A DNA stretch of 59,269 bases from a virus. The notes under the pieces were generated by a model. The model ran no database searches and was not told the origin of the DNA. It saw nothing but the letters and a program-made list of their open reading frames with translations. The stretch spans positions 1-59,269 of IMG/VR virus record IMGVR_UViG_3300023174_002791; one strand, 5' to 3'. Shown piece after piece: positions 54,800 to 59,269 of this stretch (position 1 is its first letter; each line of letters begins with the position of its first letter). The translations under genes were made by a program, and so were the position numbers.

Positions 54800-57700
54800 T
54801 TACCTTGCAGCCAATGCTTCTAGTAGTGCCATCTTATATTCTGGAATAACAGCAGCAGCGTCTTTGCCGTTAGCGTAAATACTAATAGCACCCTTTTCAA
54901 TAGTAGTTGTTTGTGACGCTATTCTTGCAGCGTTTTGAGAATCTGTAAATCCACCGCCACTAGCAGGAGCAGCAGTTGCAACCTTTGGCGCTGGAATGTT
55001 TACAGTAGTTCCAGACCAAATCATATTACCGTTCTGATACTTGGCTACGTCTGTAAATTTAGGGTTAGCAGCAAGTACGGCTTTAAGAGTTGTGCCATTC
55101 GCTTTAGCAATAGCAGAGAGAGTGTCACCAGATTTAACAACATACTTCTCGGCAGCAGCGGCAACCTTTGCAACAGTTGGAGGAGTGACAACCTTTGGAG
55201 TATCAACAGCCTTTGGAACATCTTCAGCCTTTGGAGTTGTATCAGGTTCAGGCTTCGGAGTTACTTCAGGACCACCACCAGGGTTAGGTGTGATTTGACC
55301 ACTTACAGTTACGCCAATGCTTGCAGCAGCAGCAGCCATAGCAGCAGCAATTGCAGCAGCAATTTCATTAGCCAAAGTAACCAAACGTGCTTTTTCTAGT
55401 GTTAGTTGGTCAAACATACCTTGAGCAAGGTCTTTAGCAAGTTCAGTTCCAAGAGTTTTTAAACTAGCCAAAGCGTCAGTAATACCTTTATTCACGGCTG
55501 TTGCAGAACCAGTGACGAGTACAAGATTTGTGCCACCAGTTGCAGTAACCAAGCCATCCATAAGGGCTTTACCATTGACAGTACCAACGCCACCAAGGGC
55601 TTCTAGTGTTGTTTTAATTTTATCAACAACAGCCTGAGTAGCAGGTCCAACAGTTACAGAAGCCTGACGTGTGAACTCTGCTACTAAAGCGTCAATAAGA
55701 GCAGCAGCACTTGTTAATCCTGTATTACCAAGAACACCCAAAATAGCACTTATATTGGAAACAATGTCAGTCATTTGTGCGTTAATAAGTTCTACGCCTA
55801 GTGCAGCACCATCACGGAAAGAGGTTGCCATACCAACGGCTTCTCCATACATTTTTTCTGTAGTTGCAGAGCCAAAAGTGTCAGACATAGTTCCGATTTG
55901 AGAATACAGACTATTTATTTCAGCAATCTGACTTGCAGTAGCGTTAGCCAAAGCAGCAACTGCTGCACCTGCGGCTTCGGGACCAGCCTCAAGCAACTGA
56001 CGGACATATTCTCTATTAAGACCAGACGCTAACAACTTATTAGCGTTAGTAGCAAAAGCAGTAATAGTTTCAAGACGTGCTTTAAGTTGATTTGTAATTG
56101 TGTCAATACCGCTAGTGGATTGCTTGAGTTGCGTAATTACCAATCCAGTTGCGGTTTTAATTACAGTAAAGGTTGCAGCGCCATCTGCTTTTGATAAATC
56201 AGCAACAGCAGTAGCAAAGGATTTTAAAGAACTGGTCAAGTTCTGACCAAATTGTTTTTGAGTATCTATTAGGTCGTCAAGTCTTTTTTGAGCAACTTCA
56301 AGTGCCTTGATTGCCTTAACGCGGTTACGTGCAGCATCTATTAAACCGTTTGTTTGAGCATACAAATAATTCTTAACTGCGTCACGTGCGCCAGGAGCCA
56401 GGTCAGTAAAACGCTGGTCTATTACAGTGATTAATTCGTCATACATTGAAATAATTGACTCAACAGTGGATTCAGCAGAAGCCATACCCTTTGTAATCTT
56501 GCTTGGTTCGCCAAAAGGCTGAGCAAGCAATTCGCTAAACTTCTTTTGAGAAGCAGAACGTTCTTCAATTGCCCTTGCGAGACGTTTTTCTGCTTCTTCC
56601 AATTGTGCGCTTACTTTTTCAAGTGCGTCTGCAATCGCCATAGCCTCTTGAATACGACCACGAACATAGGCATTAATTTTGTCAAATTCTGTTTTAATTT
56701 TAGCAAGACCAGCAGTATCACCTTTGGCTTCAAATATATCTTTTTTGGCGTCGAACACTTTCTTGAGTTCATCAAGACCTTTGAGCATTGTATCGCGAGC
56801 AGTTTCAGAGCCTTTTACAAAACCAGCAGCAAAATCATTAAGTATGAAATCGTTATAATCTTGAACAACTTCGCCAAGTTTTTCTTTTAAATCACTTAGT
56901 TTTTTTGCAAGGTCTTTAGCGGCTTGGTCTAAAGCGCCAGCACCGCCACCTGTTCCATCATTATTGTTTGGGTCGTCTTTCTTGCCAGGAGTTTTAGCAC
57001 CTTTAGGCAAACTGAATTTAGGAAGCGAGAATTTTTTGTTAGCAAGACCATCTAATTTGTCAGCAAAATCCTGAACCTTATTTCCAGCCTTATCAAAGAA
57101 ATCACCAATACCAGAAGTCATCTTGTCAATACCAGTTAAAGCCTTACCAGCAGCGTCTACTCCTAAGAGTGATAAACCCTTGAGAAGTAAGCGCATTGGA
57201 CCAGTGACGACCTTAACAAGACCCTCAAGCAGTACGCCTACAATTTTAATTAAGTAACCAAAGCCCATTACGCCAGCCTTGCCAACTTGAATCATCATTT
57301 TTCTAAACGATTCTGACTTATTCCATAGACCTACAAAAACAGCAATAAGTAATATCGCAGCAGCAATCATTAAACCTATTGGGTTTAAAGCCATCATCAT
57401 ATTCAAACCATTTTGTGCAACAGTTAAAATACCTGTAGCAATCGCTTGACGATTAGTCCAAGCAGTCATCAATTTTGTACGAGCGATAGATATTGCGGCT
57501 ACAGCGTTGTAAATTCCTATACCGATATAAAGACCGCTATACGCCAATGCCGCTACAGCGAGAACAGTAACTAAACCACGGAAGAAACCAACGTTGCTTT
57601 TAATGAAGTTACCCACAGCACCAAGAACTCTAATTACACCAACTATCGCTGCTACTACAGCACTGAAGGCTGGAACAAGGATATTCATAAGTAGTGGTCC

Positions 57701-58606
57701 AACAACAGAAACAATTGCACTACCAAAATCATAAAGATTCTTTAACAAAGAACCTACAAAACTAATAAAAGCATTTATTCCAGAACCATCTTTAAATTTT
57801 TCCATCAACCCTTGAATGGCTGGCATAAGAGTATTACCAATAAACATCTGAACTTTTTGGATTACAGGCAATAACATCTCACCAAAAGACTGCTTCAAGT
57901 TATTAGCCTGATTAGCCAATTTCTGTTGAGCACCAGCAGCAGTATCGCCTACGGTGATTGCATAGTCTTTATAAGTAGAGTTCAAAACCTTAGCAATAGC
58001 AGCAGCACGTTCCATTTCTGTACCGCTTGAAATCTGTTTCTTTGTAGCATCATCAAGTACAAAACCAACACGTGACAAAGCACCAAAATTACCGTTTAAA
58101 GCAAGAGCAAGACCGTTAGTCATATTTCGGTATTCTTCAGAACCAGCAGCAGCGCCTTTTTCGGCAGTTACATAGTCGAGAATTGCTGGAGTTAATTTCT
58201 CAATAGCACCAGTGTGAAGATTGAAAGTAGCCAACTGAGATTGAACAGTCTGAATGTTTTCTTTAGAAACAACAGTCACTTTAGCCAAGGCATCAGCCTG
58301 AGCATTAATAGTTGCTATCTGTGCGTTTGTTGCGTTACTTGCAGTCTTCAATAATGTGGTTAAACGGAACTGAGCGACACCAGCCTCTTGCGCGGCTTTA
58401 ACTGAATCCCTGCCTAGTTTTATAGCGTACGTTGCTATTGCACCCATAGCGACTTTTTTCATAATGCCGCCAAGAATGTTTACACCAGCACCAGCCTTAC
58501 TAGAAGCACCATTGATGCCATTCAGAGAGTTTGAAGCGGCTTTAGCAGACGAAATGAAAGACCCCGTAGAGAGGGTCATCTCGCCTTTTATATTGTAATC
58601 AGCCAC
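54800..58606 (-). CDS. Tape measure protein with LysM domain
   Basis: A 1268-residue protein, the longest gene in the window. It has Ala-rich coiled coils, hydrophobic segments near residues 300-430 (VPAFSAVVAAIVGVI, IGLMIAAAILLIAVFVGL), a Lys/Pro-rich linker near 530-560, and long helices with AEKRLARAIEERSASQKK. Near the C-terminus (about 1153-1204) is a LysM domain with YVVKSGDTLSAIAKANGTT, which binds peptidoglycan. It sets tail length and may aid wall contact during DNA entry. Confidence 0.9.
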   Translation of the reverse strand: MADYNIKGEMTLSTGSFISSAKAASNSLNGINGASSKAGAGVNILGGIMKKVAMGAIATYAIKLGRDSVKAAQEAGVAQFRLTTLLKTASNATNAQIATINAQADALAKVTVVSKENIQTVQSQLATFNLHTGAIEKLTPAILDYVTAEKGAAAGSEEYRNMTNGLALALNGNFGALSRVGFVLDDATKKQISSGTEMERAAAIAKVLNSTYKDYAITVGDTAAGAQQKLANQANNLKQSFGEMLLPVIQKVQMFIGNTLMPAIQGLMEKFKDGSGINAFISFVGSLLKNLYDFGSAIVSVVGPLLMNILVPAFSAVVAAIVGVIRVLGAVGNFIKSNVGFFRGLVTVLAVAALAYSGLYIGIGIYNAVAAISIARTKLMTAWTNRQAIATGILTVAQNGLNMMMALNPIGLMIAAAILLIAVFVGLWNKSESFRKMMIQVGKAGVMGFGYLIKIVGVLLEGLVKVVTGPMRLLLKGLSLLGVDAAGKALTGIDKMTSGIGDFFDKAGNKVQDFADKLDGLANKKFSLPKFSLPKGAKTPGKKDDPNNNDGTGGGAGALDQAAKDLAKKLSDLKEKLGEVVQDYNDFILNDFAAGFVKGSETARDTMLKGLDELKKVFDAKKDIFEAKGDTAGLAKIKTEFDKINAYVRGRIQEAMAIADALEKVSAQLEEAEKRLARAIEERSASQKKFSELLAQPFGEPSKITKGMASAESTVESIISMYDELITVIDQRFTDLAPGARDAVKNYLYAQTNGLIDAARNRVKAIKALEVAQKRLDDLIDTQKQFGQNLTSSLKSFATAVADLSKADGAATFTVIKTATGLVITQLKQSTSGIDTITNQLKARLETITAFATNANKLLASGLNREYVRQLLEAGPEAAGAAVAALANATASQIAEINSLYSQIGTMSDTFGSATTEKMYGEAVGMATSFRDGAALGVELINAQMTDIVSNISAILGVLGNTGLTSAAALIDALVAEFTRQASVTVGPATQAVVDKIKTTLEALGGVGTVNGKALMDGLVTATGGTNLVLVTGSATAVNKGITDALASLKTLGTELAKDLAQGMFDQLTLEKARLVTLANEIAAAIAAAMAAAAASIGVTVSGQITPNPGGGPEVTPKPEPDTTPKAEDVPKAVDTPKVVTPPTVAKVAAAAEKYVVKSGDTLSAIAKANGTTLKAVLAANPKFTDVAKYQNGNMIWSGTTVNIPAPKVATAAPASGGGFTDSQNAARIASQTTTIEKGAISIYANGKDAAAVIPEYKMALLEALAAR

Positions 58607-58616
58607 TTGTCACCCC

Positions 58617-59140
58617 CTACTTACTTTTTTGTTGTTTTTCCATTTCCCAAAGACGGACTTGTTCTAACGCTTCCCACTCAGCCAATTCGATTGCAGAGAT
58701 TGGGTTATGGGACGGACTGCCGTTAAGTAATTCATCAACAGTCCGACCCAACCTTTGTGCTAATTCGAAGACGAATCTTCTATAACCGTTTCGGACAAAT
58801 CTTTTCCCAAATCGTTTGAAGTTTCTGCGAGGAAACCTGATAACTGCATACCCACTGTTGCTAGTGAATCTAGTGCGTTTGCAGACTTAGAGAGCAACGC
58901 CGTTCTATCTTCTGGAGAGAAAATCTTTTCTCCCGTTTCAGCATCAAACGCTGTTGAAATAACAATTTCTGGATAAACCATTTGCAGGTTCATTCCGCCA
59001 TCGCCTTGTGCAAGGTCAAGAATACGTGTGCGCTCTGCGCCAGTCATTCCTCGAACTTCAATCTCGACGTTCCATTCCTTAACTTTTACAAGTTTCTTAG
59101 GAATGTCATTGCTATTTAAAATCTGGTCTCTTATGGACAC
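58617..59140 (-). CDS. Tail assembly chaperone long form (-1 frameshift product)
   Basis: Translation from GTG 59140 through codon 113, then a -1 shift at the GGGAAAA site, continues for 61 more codons to TAG at 58617-58619. The shifted part reads YRRFVFELAQRLGRTVDELL, a conserved segment of the second chaperone, and ends in EALEQVRLWEMEKQQKSK. The 174-residue fusion is the gpGT-like form that recruits the tape measure. It stops ten bases before the tape measure start. Confidence 0.85.
58760..59140 (-). CDS. Tail assembly chaperone short form
   Basis: A 126-residue protein, start GTG. It begins SIRDQILNSNDIPKKLVKVKEWNVEIEVRG and has an ERTRILDLAQ helix, followed by a MVYPEIVISTAFD strand. 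It is the gpG-like chaperone. It is the non-shifted product of the frameshift gene and precedes the tape measure as in siphoviruses. Confidence 0.85.
   Translation of the reverse strand: MSIRDQILNSNDIPKKLVKVKEWNVEIEVRGMTGAERTRILDLAQGDGGMNLQMVYPEIVISTAFDAETGEKIFSPEDRTALLSKSANALDSLATVGMQLSGFLAETSNDLGKDLSETVIEDSSSN
58802..58808 (-). promoter_or_regulatory. -1 ribosomal frameshift slippery site
   Basis: On the minus strand the heptamer G-GGA-AAA is in the right phase (Gly-Lys codons 112-113). It is one base different from the lambda gpG-gpGT site. The -1 frame downstream is open to 58617 and encodes conserved chaperone sequence. The site is the expected place of the slip. Confidence 0.85.
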
Positions 59141-59176
59141 GGTAACTCTCTTTCGATTAGGGTCTCTAGGACACGG
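59125..59176 (-). promoter_or_regulatory. Paired TAGAGACC-like elements before the tail chaperone
   Basis: ggtctctaggacacg (59161-59175) lies in the chaperone leader, and a variant ggtctcttatggacac (59125-59140) covers its first codons. Similar motifs are at 1553 and, in reduced form, at 23432, 29251 and 44422. The ribosome site AAAGAGAG is close. The role is unknown; an RNA-binding or processing site is possible. Confidence 0.4.
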
Positions 59177-59269
59177 TTAGTTTTTTATTAAGTTGTTATT
59201 TTATTTTAGTAAGTAGTACGTGTTACAGCACCAGTTACTTGAAATTCTGCTGAGTAAGAAACAATGTCT
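59142..59269. repeat. Terminal direct repeat, right copy
   Basis: This copy repeats bases 1-128 with one mismatch at 59143. Read across the junction, the tail-tube-like gene at 65-478 is followed at 64 bases or so by the chaperone gene ending at 58760, a canonical tail order. It therefore marks the circle's closure. Confidence 0.9.

Noticed and set aside
1-59269. Integrase, excisionase or transposase
   Set aside because: I found no tyrosine or serine recombinase motif, insertion sequence ends or attachment core; a profile search would be decisive.

Overview
The window is an essentially complete, probably circular or circularly permuted genome of a tailed siphovirus. Bases 3-128 recur exactly at 59144-59269, so the two ends are the same sequence. 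Two WhiB-like Fe-S proteins point to an actinobacterial host, since WhiB is confined to Actinobacteria and their phages. The A/T-leaning base use, strong Shine-Dalgarno sites and marine/freshwater-type auxiliary genes suggest a low-GC aquatic actinobacterium such as the acI/Nanopelagicales lineage; that host is an inference. I see no integrase, excisionase or classical repressor, so a lytic life style is likely.

All but one of the convincing genes lie on the minus strand and are read from high to low coordinates. In that order: (1) 44.2-33.6 kb holds early replication, recombination and modification genes: Gam-like, an annealing-like protein, a winged-helix initiator-like protein, a helicase-loader-like protein, HNH, RusA, UDP-glucose dehydrogenase, GP88, amidoligase, class II glutamine amidotransferase, three ParB domains and a TAGT-like glycosyltransferase. 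(2) 33.5-21 kb holds a MgsA/RarA C-terminal protein, terminase subunits, many tiny zinc-finger proteins, an ADP-ribosyltransferase-like protein, SSB, a transglycosylase-like protein and two WhiB proteins. (3) 20.9-9.4 kb holds portal, MuF, XkdF-like protease, Dps-like ferritin, scaffold, decoration protein, major capsid and fibre-like proteins. (4) 9.4-5.1 kb is an auxiliary island: sulfotransferase, CysC-nucleotidyltransferase fusion, Asp/Asn hydroxylase-like dioxygenase, DUF2061, and two paralogous proteins of which one is the only plus-strand gene. (5) 5.1-0.1 kb holds head-tail connectors, a metallophosphoesterase and two tail-tube-like paralogues. (6) Across the circular junction, 59.1-44.5 kb holds tail assembly chaperones with a -1 frameshift site, a tape measure with a LysM domain, tail tip proteins, a 999-aa fibre-like protein, a secreted Pro/Ser/Thr-rich surface protein, holin candidates, an HslV-like Ntn hydrolase and a CHAP endolysin.

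No DNA polymerase, primase or helicase was found, so the phage probably recruits the host replisome through its initiator and loader. A palindrome of the form TAAC-N4-GTTA recurs in intergenic gaps of the 23-44 kb half, often at the same offset inside promoter-like sequences. It is a good candidate for a phage operator that coordinates early transcription.

The most unusual content is a possible PAPS-dependent sulfation module inside the virion gene block, a UDP-glucose dehydrogenase/glycosyltransferase/ParB/amidoligase/glutaminase neighbourhood that may modify DNA or another polymer, a proteasome-like hydrolase beside the lysis genes, a membrane-anchored surface protein, and at least fourteen genes under 60 codons that ordinary length cutoffs miss. 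All functions are read from sequence motifs by eye; no database search was possible.
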